A stretch of DNA of 64,000 nt from Sinorhizobium medicae (lineage in GTDB: Bacteria; Pseudomonadota; Alphaproteobacteria; Rhizobiales; Rhizobiaceae). The notes beneath the pieces are model-generated. The model made no database searches. It was not told the DNA's origin and saw only the letters and a program-made list of their open reading frames with translations. Shown here in pieces: positions 23,572-32,471 of this stretch. The stretch spans positions 1 to 64,000 of the forward strand of contig NZ_VITA01000016.1 of assembly GCF_007827695.1 (NCBI RefSeq), given 5' to 3'. Every line of letters begins with the position of its first letter. Positions within the stretch are counted from its first letter, which is position 1. The position numbers and the translations under genes are program-made.

Positions 23572-24870
23572 TTACTCTGCAGCGAACTGCTGGGGGCTGA
23601 GCCTCAGGGCAGCTGCGCGACGATGGCCTTCGAGCCGCTCCGTAGCGCTTTGCCGCACGGCGGCTGGGGCCACGGCGGCAACGCCGCGTTCATCCAACCA
23701 TTGGTGCGTGCAGGTCTTGAGGTAGGAACCGACCCAGAGGCCGCCCGTGTAGCGACCCGCCGCCATGGTCGGGAGAGTGTGGTTGGTGCCGCAGCACTTA
23801 TCCGAGTAAACCACGCTCGCCAGTTCGCCAATGAACAGCGAACCATAGTTGCGGAGCTTCCTGGCTGTCGCCTGCGGGTCGCGGGTGTGGACCTGAAGGT
23901 GCTCGGCTGCGATGTAGTCCGAGTAAGCAATCATGGTTGTTTCGTCTTCGCAGACGGTAATCTCGCCATAGTCTTTCCAGGCGACCGAGGCCACGTTGGC
24001 AGTGGAGAGATCCTGGAGCTGCTTTTCGACTTCGACCAGGGTCTCTTCGGCGAGTTTGCGATCGGTCGTGATCAGGCCGACGCGGGTGCGAACGTCATGT
24101 TCCGCCTGAGCGAGGAGGTCGGTGGCAATCATCGCCGCCTTGCCGGTCTCGTCAGCGACGATGAAGATTTCGCTCGGACCGGCAAGCTGGTCGATACCGA
24201 CCTGACCGAACACCTGGCGCTTGGCTTCGTTTACGAATGCGTTGCCGGGCCCTACGATCTTGTCGACTGCAGGGATGGTTTCGGTTCCGGATGCCATTGC
24301 TGCGATCGCCTGGGCTCCACCCACGCGGAAGATTCGATCAGCGCCGGACAGATGGCAGCCGGCAATCATTGCAGGATGTGCATTCGGCGGGAGGCAGGCG
24401 ATGACCTGATCGCAACCGGCGACTTTGGCCGGCACGATGGTCATGACCGGAGCGGACAGGAGGGGATAGCGACCGCCGGGTACGTAGCAGCCCACGATTT
24501 CGATCGGAATGACACGGTGGCCGAGGTGCAGGCCGGGAAGCGTCTCGATCTCCAGCGGGAGGATGGTCTTGAGCTGAGCCTCTGCAAAGGCGCGGACATT
24601 CGCAATAGCGAATTCGGTGTCTTCGCGGGTCTGCGGGTCGAGTTCCGCGACAGCCTTCAGCCTCTCCTCCTGGCTTACTTCGAATTTTTCCAGCTCCACT
24701 TTGTCGAAGGCTGCCGAATATTCGCGAACAGCGGCGTCGCCCCGCTCGCGCACGTTCGCGATGATCTCCTTGACCGTCTTCTCAACCGGAGCCGTGTCGG
24801 AGACCGCATCGCGGCCAGGTTTCTTGATCTGAGTGAACTTGCCGTCCAAAGCACTGAGACGCGATGCCAT
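23572..24870 (-). CDS. Histidinol dehydrogenase-like NAD-dependent dehydrogenase (HisD paralogue)
   Basis: 432 residues from MASRLSALDGKFTQI. The HisD fold is clear: VGGAQAIAAMASGTETIPAVDKIVGPGNAFV, QLAGPSEI, the zinc ligands Gln and His in LLAQAEHD, and catalytic Glu-His in AAEHLQVH. The C-terminal half, however, reads DKCCGTNHTLPT and GRYTGGLWVGSYLKTCTHQ, which differs from biosynthetic HisD (GPNH-LPT, ARF-SGLSV-DF-KR). It is instead the form I associate with HisD-like catabolic enzymes such as sulfopropanediol 3-dehydrogenase HpsN. Divergent from an XRE-cupin regulator and a polyamine-type importer, so a catabolic amino- or sulfo-alcohol oxidation is more likely than histidine synthesis. 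Confidence 0.8.
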   Translation of the reverse strand: MASRLSALDGKFTQIKKPGRDAVSDTAPVEKTVKEIIANVRERGDAAVREYSAAFDKVELEKFEVSQEERLKAVAELDPQTREDTEFAIANVRAFAEAQLKTILPLEIETLPGLHLGHRVIPIEIVGCYVPGGRYPLLSAPVMTIVPAKVAGCDQVIACLPPNAHPAMIAGCHLSGADRIFRVGGAQAIAAMASGTETIPAVDKIVGPGNAFVNEAKRQVFGQVGIDQLAGPSEIFIVADETGKAAMIATDLLAQAEHDVRTRVGLITTDRKLAEETLVEVEKQLQDLSTANVASVAWKDYGEITVCEDETTMIAYSDYIAAEHLQVHTRDPQATARKLRNYGSLFIGELASVVYSDKCCGTNHTLPTMAAGRYTGGLWVGSYLKTCTHQWLDERGVAAVAPAAVRQSATERLEGHRRAAALRLSPQQFAAE

Positions 24871-24950
24871 TTGAAGCTCCTTTGTGGGTGATGTGCACTC
24901 AGCATCGTTGAACCGCTGCGGACGGGCAATTGCCCACAAACCACCTGTTC

Positions 24951-24961
24951 AGTATTCTCAC
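24951..24961. promoter_or_regulatory. Shared motif copy 1 (AGTATTCTCAC)
   Basis: AGTATTCTCAC, 81 bases upstream of the hisD-like ATG. Ten of 11 bases match the reverse complement of the copy at 25624. Candidate binding site of the adjacent XRE-cupin regulator. Confidence 0.45.
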
Positions 24962-25013
24962 CACTTTGACCAAGAGGCGAGCGTATCGGGTAGGAGGCGC
25001 GTGCCGGGAATGC

Positions 25014-25024
25014 GATATTCTGAC
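25014..25024. promoter_or_regulatory. Shared motif copy 2 (GATATTCTGAC)
   Basis: GATATTCTGAC, 27 bases upstream of the regulator ATG; eight of 11 bases match copy 1. The position suits autoregulation. Confidence 0.4.
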
Positions 25025-25050
25025 GAACCGATCAGATGAGGAACTGACAT

Positions 25051-25599
25051 ATGCCGAAAATCGGAAGCAAACTTCGTGAACTGCGCCGGAGACGAGACTT
25101 GGGTGTCAGAGAGCTTGCCGCGCGGTCCGGAATTTCGCACTCCACGATTTCACTTATCGAGCGAGACCGGATGAGCCCGTCGATCGACACGCTCGGCGCG
25201 GTGCTCGATGCCCTGGGCACCACATTGCCCGGCTTCTTTTCCGACCTGCAATCGAGCCTTCCGTATACGCCGTTCTATTCCTCGACCGACCTCATCGAGA
25301 TTGGAAAGGTTGATACAATCTCCTATCGCGTCATCGGACTGGACCACCCCAACAGACAGATGCTCATGCTCCACGAACGTTACGCGATCGGCGCAGATAC
25401 CGGCGAGGAGTTCACGCATGCAGCCCAGGAGGCCGGCATGGTCCTGTCCGGAGCAGTCGAGGTGACGGTAGGCAATCAGAAGCGTGTGTTGCACCCTGGT
25501 GACGGCTATTATTTCGATAGCCGCCTCCCCCATCGTTTCCGGAACGTTCACGACGGCCAGAGCGAGGTCGTGAGCGCCATCACGCCGCCGACTTATTGA
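25051..25599 (+). CDS. XRE-cupin transcriptional regulator
   Basis: 182 residues. Helix-turn-helix at 5-60 (SKLRELRRRRDLGVRELAARSGISHSTISLIERDRMSPSIDTLGAVLDALG), then a cupin_2 sensor domain at about 105-178 (EEFTHAAQEAGMVLSGAVEVTVGNQKRVLHPGDGYYFDSRLPHRFRN). The same architecture as PuuR, the putrescine-utilisation repressor, which fits the polyamine-type ABC importer downstream. Probably represses the divergent hisD-like gene and the importer until the substrate appears. Three copies of a TATTCTCAC-like motif flank it. Confidence 0.88.
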   Translation: MPKIGSKLRELRRRRDLGVRELAARSGISHSTISLIERDRMSPSIDTLGAVLDALGTTLPGFFSDLQSSLPYTPFYSSTDLIEIGKVDTISYRVIGLDHPNRQMLMLHERYAIGADTGEEFTHAAQEAGMVLSGAVEVTVGNQKRVLHPGDGYYFDSRLPHRFRNVHDGQSEVVSAITPPTY

Positions 25600-25623
25600 C
25601 GAGCCGGCCACAGGACATCCGTG

Positions 25624-25634
25624 GTGAGAATAGT
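25624..25634. promoter_or_regulatory. Shared motif copy 3 (inverted)
   Basis: GTGAGAATAGT, the reverse complement of ACTATTCTCAC, lying 84 bases upstream of the binding-protein start; one mismatch against copy 1. Together with copies 1 and 2 it marks all three transcription units of this locus. Confidence 0.45.
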
Positions 25635-25717
25635 AACCAGGGCGGTTATCCCCACTTCCCAAACCTCCTAAACCTGCTTTCTATCCCTCCAGTCGAAATT
25701 AATGGGGAGCGCGTCCG

Positions 25718-26758
25718 TTGAAAATTCTCAAAGCCACTATCATTGTCTCCAGCGTCCTGATGACAGGCACCTTCGGCGCGCAAGCGCGCGACCTCACCGT
25801 CGTGTCCTGGGGCGGAAATTTCCAGGATGCGCAACGAAAAATATTCTTCGAAACTTTTGCCAAGGAAACCGGGAAACCTGTCCTCGATGAAAGCTGGGAG
25901 GGTGGATACGGTGTGTTGCAGGCCAAGGTAAAGGCCGGTATCCCGAACTGGGACGTAGTCGAAGTCGAAGCCGAAGAATTGGCGCTGGGTTGTGCCGACG
26001 GCATCTTCGAGAAGATCGACTGGCAGAAAATGGGCGGTAAGGAAGCATATCTTCCCGCCGCCGTCAGCGACTGCGGGGTCGGCAATATAGTTTGGTCGAC
26101 GGGCCTGTCTTATGACGGTGACAAGCTTGCAGAGGGTCCGAAGACCTGGGCCGATTTCTGGGATACCAAGAAATTCCCCGGCAAGCGCGGCCTGCGCAAG
26201 GGACCGAAATACGCGCTCGAGTTCGCTCTGATGGCCGATGGCGTCGCCCCCGACCAGGTGTACGATGTGCTCAGTGGCGAGGGCGGCGTCGATCGCGCCT
26301 TCAAGAAGCTCGATGTATTGAAGGCCGATATTATCTGGTGGGACGCCGGGGCGCAGCCGCTTCAACTGTTGTCTTCCGGCCAGGTCGTGATGACGTCGGC
26401 ATATAACGGCCGGATCAGCGGTATCAACCGGAGCGAGGGCAAGAAGTTCGGCTTCGTTTTCCCGGGCAGCGTCTATGCGATCGACAGCTGGGTCATCCTC
26501 AAGGACAGCCCGAACAAGGACGCGGGCATGGACTTCATCGCCTATGCCAGCAAGGCCGAAAACCAGGCGAAGCTTCCTGAGTTCATCGCATATGGCCTAC
26601 CGAACCTCGGGGCCACCGAACTTGTCCCGCAACAGTTTCAGGAAGAGCTGCCTACAACGGAAAAGAACCTGAATGGTGCGGTCGCCCTCGATGTGGATTT
26701 CTGGACCGACAACTCCGAAGAACTGACCCAGCGGTTCAACGCCTGGCTCGCTCAGTAA
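25718..26758 (+). CDS. ABC transporter substrate-binding protein (polyamine/PotD-like)
   Basis: 346 residues, TTG start behind GGGGAG. Signal peptide at 1-23 (ILKATIIVSSVLMTGTFGAQA). The mature start RDLTVVSWGGNFQDAQRKIFFETFAKETGKPV is the hallmark of the PotD/PotF family. WEGGYGVLQAKVKAGIPNWDVVEVEAEEL and WWDAGAQPLQLLSSGQVVMTSAYNGRI follow. Periplasmic receptor of the importer encoded just downstream. The Asp/Glu polyamine contacts of PotD cannot be confirmed by eye, so other cationic or amide solutes remain possible. Confidence 0.9.
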   Translation: MKILKATIIVSSVLMTGTFGAQARDLTVVSWGGNFQDAQRKIFFETFAKETGKPVLDESWEGGYGVLQAKVKAGIPNWDVVEVEAEELALGCADGIFEKIDWQKMGGKEAYLPAAVSDCGVGNIVWSTGLSYDGDKLAEGPKTWADFWDTKKFPGKRGLRKGPKYALEFALMADGVAPDQVYDVLSGEGGVDRAFKKLDVLKADIIWWDAGAQPLQLLSSGQVVMTSAYNGRISGINRSEGKKFGFVFPGSVYAIDSWVILKDSPNKDAGMDFIAYASKAENQAKLPEFIAYGLPNLGATELVPQQFQEELPTTEKNLNGAVALDVDFWTDNSEELTQRFNAWLAQ

Positions 26759-26782
26759 GCGGCCTTACCTCGCGCCGCTCTG

Positions 26783-26803
26783 CCGCCCCTGCTGTAGGGG
26801 CGG
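26783..26803 (+). terminator. Stem-loop between binding protein and ATPase genes
   Basis: CCGCCCCT-(5)-AGGGGCGG, exact 8-bp stem 25 bases past the stop, followed by TATAACCCTTTTG. A partial terminator or 3' stabiliser that would leave more binding-protein than ATPase message. Confidence 0.6.
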
Positions 26804-26851
26804 TATAACCCTTTTGTCAATCAGGGGGCGGCCCTTCTCAAGTTTGCGTGG

Positions 26852-27922
26852 GTGATGATGGGCAACGCATTTATTCACTTCGACAACGTCAGCAAAGCGT
26901 TCGGCGTCATGACGGTCGTCGACAATCTCGAACTGGCCATCCAACAGGGCGAATTCGTCAGCATGCTTGGACCTTCGGGTTCTGGCAAGACGACGCTTCT
27001 GATGATGCTGGCCGGCTTCGAGGCTCCTAGCAGCGGCTCGATCTCCGTCAAGGGTAAGCGCGTCGATGCATTGCCCCCTTACAAACGGAACATGGGGGTG
27101 GTTTTCCAGAACTACGCTCTGTTCCCCCATATGACAGTTGCCGAAAACGTGGCGTTTCCCCTCAAAATGCGAGGCGTCTCTCGCAGCGAAACCGCCGAAC
27201 GAGTGGGCAAAGCTCTGGACATGGTCCAGCTCGGGCAATTCCATGAAAGGCGGCCGAGCCAGTTGTCCGGCGGTCAGCAGCAACGCGTGGCGCTGGCGCG
27301 GGCGCTCGTCTTCGAGCCCGAAGTCGTCCTTATGGACGAACCGCTCGGGGCCCTGGACAAAAAGCTGCGCGAGCAAATGCAGATGGACATTCGCGACATC
27401 CATCATCGCTTGGGTCTGACCATCGTTTTCGTCACGCATGATCAGGCCGAAGCGCTGACGATGTCGGACAGAATTGCGATCTTCAATCACGGGAAGATCG
27501 AGCAGATCGGCAAGCCTTCCGAAATCTACGACCGCCCGACGACGCAGTTCGTCGCCGAGTTCATTGGCGAAACCAACCTGCTCAGCGGGAGGGTCACGGC
27601 CTGCCGGAACGGCCTTTTGGATGTTGCGGTCGAGGGCGGCCAGCAAATCAAGGTCGCTTCCACCGCGAAGTTCGAACCGGGTGAGCATGTGAAAGTGTCC
27701 GTTCGGCCGGAGCGCATCGAACTCGCTCCCGCTGGCGGTTCGGCGAATGAATTGAGTGTCAGGGTGTCCGACGTCGTCTATCGCGGCGATCACCTGCAGG
27801 TGATCGCCGCGGCTGCGAGCGGACCACTCGTCGTAAAATCGACCAGGAAAGCAAGCGCGCCTCGTATCGGCGATGAGGCGGTTGCTTCATTCTCCCCCGA
27901 ACAATGCTGGATCGTCGCATGA
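26852..27922 (+). CDS. ABC transporter ATP-binding protein (PotA-like)
   Basis: 356 residues (354 if the third of three successive start codons, 26858, is used). Walker A GPSGSGKTT at about 41-49, FQNYALFPHMTV Q-loop, signature LSGGQQQR, Walker B VVLMDEP, and switch His in VTHDQ. A TOBE domain fills the C-terminal third (GETNLLSGRVTACRNG, VKVSVRPERIEL). The sequence class (PotA/FbpC/spermidine) fits the PotD-like receptor. Its end overlaps the next permease by four bases (ATGA). Confidence 0.92.
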   Translation: MMMGNAFIHFDNVSKAFGVMTVVDNLELAIQQGEFVSMLGPSGSGKTTLLMMLAGFEAPSSGSISVKGKRVDALPPYKRNMGVVFQNYALFPHMTVAENVAFPLKMRGVSRSETAERVGKALDMVQLGQFHERRPSQLSGGQQQRVALARALVFEPEVVLMDEPLGALDKKLREQMQMDIRDIHHRLGLTIVFVTHDQAEALTMSDRIAIFNHGKIEQIGKPSEIYDRPTTQFVAEFIGETNLLSGRVTACRNGLLDVAVEGGQQIKVASTAKFEPGEHVKVSVRPERIELAPAGGSANELSVRVSDVVYRGDHLQVIAAAASGPLVVKSTRKASAPRIGDEAVASFSPEQCWIVA

Positions 27923-29100
27923 AGCAACGATCCTGGCTCCTGCGGCACGCCAAATCCTTCGTCCTGATTGCGCCACTGGCGCTATTTCTTGCCTTCTTCT
28001 TCGTTGCCCCGCTGGTAACCATGATGAAGACGGCCGTCTCCGATCCCGTCGCTTCTCGGGCGCTTCCGAATATCGCCGCTGCCCTCGACGGCTGGGATCG
28101 TACAAGCGCCCCGCCGGCTGATGCGCAGAGAGCGTTGGTCGCGGATATCCGGGGAATACAGGAGGATGAACTGTTCGGTGACCTGGTTCGCAGGCTGAAC
28201 AGCGCGAAGTCCGGTTTCCGTACTCTGATGGGCAAGACCAGAAAGGCCGTTGCCGAGAACCCGAACCTCGATGACCTGATTTCCGTCGACAAGCGATGGA
28301 GCGACCCGGCATTTTGGATTGCGGTGCAGGATGCGGCGAGCTCGCCCGTCACCGACAGGAACCTTCTTGCAGCTGTCGATCTGACGCGCGATTTGAATGG
28401 CAATATCATCGAAGCGCCTGCCGGTACCTCGGCGAACCGCGAAACGCTGATTCGCACCATTGTCATGGCCGGCATGGTAACCATATGCACCGTTCTGATC
28501 GGGCTGCCTTTCGCGATGGTTGCGGCCTCGACCACAGGATGGAAACGTCAACTCTTGCTCGGAGCGGTGCTGCTCCCGCTCTGGACGTCGCTCCTCGTCA
28601 GGACGGCCGCCTGGTACATCATTCTGCAAGACAACGGCTTGATCAATTTAACACTCCAGGCGATCGGCCTGACCGAAGGGCCATTGCCTCTGATCTTCAA
28701 TCGGCTCGGCGTCGTCATCGCGATGACCCATGTCCTGCTTCCATTCATGGTGCTGCCGATCTTCAGTGTCTTGATCGGCATCCCCAAGAACCTCATGCCG
28801 GCTGCGGCCTCGTTGGGCGCTTCACCTGTCCGGTCATTCCTTTCGGTGCTTCTGCCCCTCAGCCTGCGAGGCGTCGTGTCCGGATCGCTGCTCGTATTCA
28901 TGAGCGCTCTTGGCTACTACATCACGCCCGCACTGATCGGCGGTGCAAAGGACCAGATGATCAGCGCCGTGATCGCTTATTATGCGACGGGGGCGGCCAA
29001 CTGGGGCATGGCCGGCGCGCTCGGAATCGTTCTGCTGACCGCCACGATCATTCTGTATGTCGTGTATTTGCGGCTCTCATCCGAGGAGGCAAAGGCATGA
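27919..29100 (+). CDS. ABC transporter permease (PotB-like) with large periplasmic insert
   Basis: 393 residues from the ATG that overlaps the ATPase stop; an in-frame ATG at 27904 is possible. After the first span (FVLIAPLALFLAFFFVAPLVTMM) comes an unusual hydrophilic segment of about 130 residues (to NRETLIRTIV) before the remaining five spans. Ordinary PotB is about 280 residues. The insert is helical and charged and must lie in the periplasm, where it could contact the receptor. The EAA loop is MPAAASLGASPVRSFLSVLLPLSL. Co-transcribed with its partner permease by another ATGA overlap. Confidence 0.9.
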   Translation: MKQRSWLLRHAKSFVLIAPLALFLAFFFVAPLVTMMKTAVSDPVASRALPNIAAALDGWDRTSAPPADAQRALVADIRGIQEDELFGDLVRRLNSAKSGFRTLMGKTRKAVAENPNLDDLISVDKRWSDPAFWIAVQDAASSPVTDRNLLAAVDLTRDLNGNIIEAPAGTSANRETLIRTIVMAGMVTICTVLIGLPFAMVAASTTGWKRQLLLGAVLLPLWTSLLVRTAAWYIILQDNGLINLTLQAIGLTEGPLPLIFNRLGVVIAMTHVLLPFMVLPIFSVLIGIPKNLMPAAASLGASPVRSFLSVLLPLSLRGVVSGSLLVFMSALGYYITPALIGGAKDQMISAVIAYYATGAANWGMAGALGIVLLTATIILYVVYLRLSSEEAKA

Positions 29101-29882
29101 AAGCGCTTCCTCTATCCAAGGCAGTATTCGGCTCTGCCGTCGTCGTCTTTCTGATGGCACCACTGTTTGCGATCCTGCCATTGGCGTTCACGGATAGCGT
29201 CTTCCTCAACTACCCGATCCCGAGCTTCTCGCTGAGGTGGTTCGATGAACTGTTCACGGCCGATGCCTGGAGGCGCTCGATCATCAACAGCCTGATCATC
29301 GGAGCAGGAACGACCGTGCTTGCAACCGTGTTGGGGACGGTTGCATCGCTTGGACTTCGCGGCAGGTCCGTATCGCTGCTGTTCGGCTTCTTCCGCACGG
29401 TGTTCCTGCTGCCGATGGTGGTTCCAGCGGTGGTTCTGGGCGTCGGCATGCAGTTGATGTTTGCACAGTACGGGCTCGCGAACACCTATCTGGGGGTGAT
29501 CGTGGCGCATACGGTCATTGCCATTCCGTTTGTGGTGGTCAACGTCACGGCCGCGTTGCAAGGCATCGATCACCGGCTCGAAAACGCTGCCGCGAGCCTT
29601 GGGGCACCGCCGATCGTGGTCCTCAGGAGAGTCACGCTGCCCCTGGCAATGCCGGGCATCATTTCAGGAGCAGTCTTTGCGTTTGCGACCTCGCTTGATG
29701 AGGTGGTGCTGACGTTGTTTGTCGCGGGTCCCAACCAGAGAACCGTCGCACGGCAGATGTTCTCCACGATCCGCGAAAACATCAGCCCCGCCATCGCTGC
29801 AGCCGCATTCCTGTTCATCGCAGGAACCGTTGTGATCGCGGCCCTGGTTTATCTCGTCCGACGGAGAAACCAGATCGCTTAG
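29097..29882 (+). CDS. ABC transporter permease (PotC-like)
   Basis: 261 residues, normal PotC length, start overlapping the upstream stop (ATGA). A much longer open frame runs through upstream but is a shadow of the PotB-like gene. Six spans from AVFGSAVVVFLMAPLFAILPLAF. The EAA motif is ENAAASLGAPPIVVLRRVTLPLAMPGIISG. FATSLDEVVLTLFVAGP is a family hallmark. Last gene of the importer operon; a terminator hairpin follows. Confidence 0.92.
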   Translation: MKALPLSKAVFGSAVVVFLMAPLFAILPLAFTDSVFLNYPIPSFSLRWFDELFTADAWRRSIINSLIIGAGTTVLATVLGTVASLGLRGRSVSLLFGFFRTVFLLPMVVPAVVLGVGMQLMFAQYGLANTYLGVIVAHTVIAIPFVVVNVTAALQGIDHRLENAAASLGAPPIVVLRRVTLPLAMPGIISGAVFAFATSLDEVVLTLFVAGPNQRTVARQMFSTIRENISPAIAAAAFLFIAGTVVIAALVYLVRRRNQIA

Positions 29883-29903
29883 GAAGGCTTATGCGCCAAA
29901 AAA

Positions 29904-29928
29904 GGCCCCGGAAAAGCACTCCGGGGCC
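29904..29928. terminator. Bidirectional terminator between convergent genes
   Basis: GGCCCCGG at 29904-29911 and CCGGGGCC at 29921-29928, 9-base loop. A run of six A immediately to the left gives a T-tract for the minus-strand dctP gene, so it is a good Rho-independent terminator in that direction. Confidence 0.8.
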
Positions 29929-29956
29929 CTGTCTCGTCAAAAGTTCCGACAGCGGC

Positions 29957-31355
<1,399 letters not shown>

Positions 31356-32384
31356 TCAAAGCTCCGCAGACTTAGCCCAGAGATTCACGTCGGCCTCGCG
31401 CGCGTAAAGATCGATCTCGCTCAGTTCCTCTGCTGTGAAACTGTCGTTTTCCAGTGCCTTCACGCAATCGATAATCTGCGCGGAACGGCTGGCGCCGATC
31501 AGCGCCGAGGTGATGCGGCCGCCGCGCAGCACCCAGGCGAGCGCCATCTGGGCGAGTGTCTGGCCGCGCCGTTCGGCGATGGCGCTCAGCTTGCGGATGT
31601 TGTCGATGATCGCCGGACGGATGAACTCCTTCTTGAGGAAGTGGTTCTGCGCTGCGCGGCTGTCCTCGGGAATGCCGTTCAGGTACTTTGTCGTCAACAT
31701 GCCCTGAGCCAGCGGCGAAAAGACGATCGAACCGATGCCGAGCTCCTCCAGCGTGTCCACGAGGCCGTCGTCCTCGATCCATCGGTTGAGCATCGAATAG
31801 CTCGGCTGGTGGATAATACAGGGCGTACCCAGCTCTTTCAGGATCGCCGCCGCCTCGCGCGTGCGCTGCGAATTGTACGAGGAAATGCCGACATAAAGCG
31901 CACGTCCCGAGCGAACGATGTGGTCGAGCGCTCCGCAGGTTTCTTCGAGCGGCGTTTCCGGATCGAAGCGATGGGAGTAGAAGATGTCGACATAGTCGAG
32001 CCCCATGCGTTTCAGGCTCTGGTCGCAGGAGGCGATAAGATATTTGCGGCTGCCCCACTCGCCATAGGGGCCGGGCCACATGTAATAGCCGGCCTTGGAC
32101 GAGATGATGAGTTCGTCGCGCAGGCCGCTGAAATCACTGCGCATAATTTCGCCGAAGGCGGTTTCGGCGGTGCCCGGCGGCGGGCCGTAATTGTTGGCCA
32201 GATCGAAATGCGTGATGCCGAGGTCGAGCGCCGTGCGACACATGTCAACCTTACGCTCGTGCGGCGTGTCGTCGCCGAAATTGTGCCAAAGGCCCAGGGA
32301 AATCGCCGGCAGCCTCAAGCCGCTCCTGCCGCAGCGATTATACTTCATCTTCTCGTATCGATTTTCCGCCGGTTGCCAGGCCAT
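31356..32384 (-). CDS. Aldo/keto reductase, L-glyceraldehyde 3-phosphate reductase-like (YghZ type)
   Basis: 342 residues from MAWQPAENRYEKMKYNRCGRSG; the upstream in-frame start is unlikely. The whole N-terminal half follows E. coli YghZ almost residue for residue (SGLRLPAISLGLWHNFG, THFDLANNYGPPPG, YMWPGPYGEWGSRKYL). AKR tetrad: Asp and Tyr in FDLANNYG, Lys in SSKAGY, His in FYSHRFD. The NADPH site is in the C-terminal SALIGASR. YghZ detoxifies aldehydes such as L-GAP and methylglyoxal; here its place at the end of a sugar operon suggests reduction of a sugar-derived aldehyde. Confidence 0.88.
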   Translation of the reverse strand: MAWQPAENRYEKMKYNRCGRSGLRLPAISLGLWHNFGDDTPHERKVDMCRTALDLGITHFDLANNYGPPPGTAETAFGEIMRSDFSGLRDELIISSKAGYYMWPGPYGEWGSRKYLIASCDQSLKRMGLDYVDIFYSHRFDPETPLEETCGALDHIVRSGRALYVGISSYNSQRTREAAAILKELGTPCIIHQPSYSMLNRWIEDDGLVDTLEELGIGSIVFSPLAQGMLTTKYLNGIPEDSRAAQNHFLKKEFIRPAIIDNIRKLSAIAERRGQTLAQMALAWVLRGGRITSALIGASRSAQIIDCVKALENDSFTAEELSEIDLYAREADVNLWAKSAEL

Positions 32385-32432
32385 GGGTAAATGTTCCTTG
32401 TTTCGGGATGGGAGTGAATACCCCTGCCCAAC

Positions 32433-32453
32433 CCCTCCCCACAAGGGGGAGGG
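32433..32453. repeat. Short C/G palindrome, common rhizobial intergenic motif
   Basis: CCCTCCCC-(5)-GGGGAGGG, exact 8-bp stem in the 87-base gap between the oxidoreductase and aldo/keto reductase genes. From memory, CCCTCCCCACAAGGGGGAGGG-like elements are frequent between rhizobial genes. It may limit read-through. Confidence 0.5.
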
Positions 32454-32471
32454 ACTTGCCGTGGCGCCACT

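Noticed and set aside
28296-29096. Long plus-strand extension upstream of the PotC-like permease
   Set aside because: Out of frame with the PotB-like gene it overlaps and rich in Arg/His. The proper start is the ATGA overlap at 29097.
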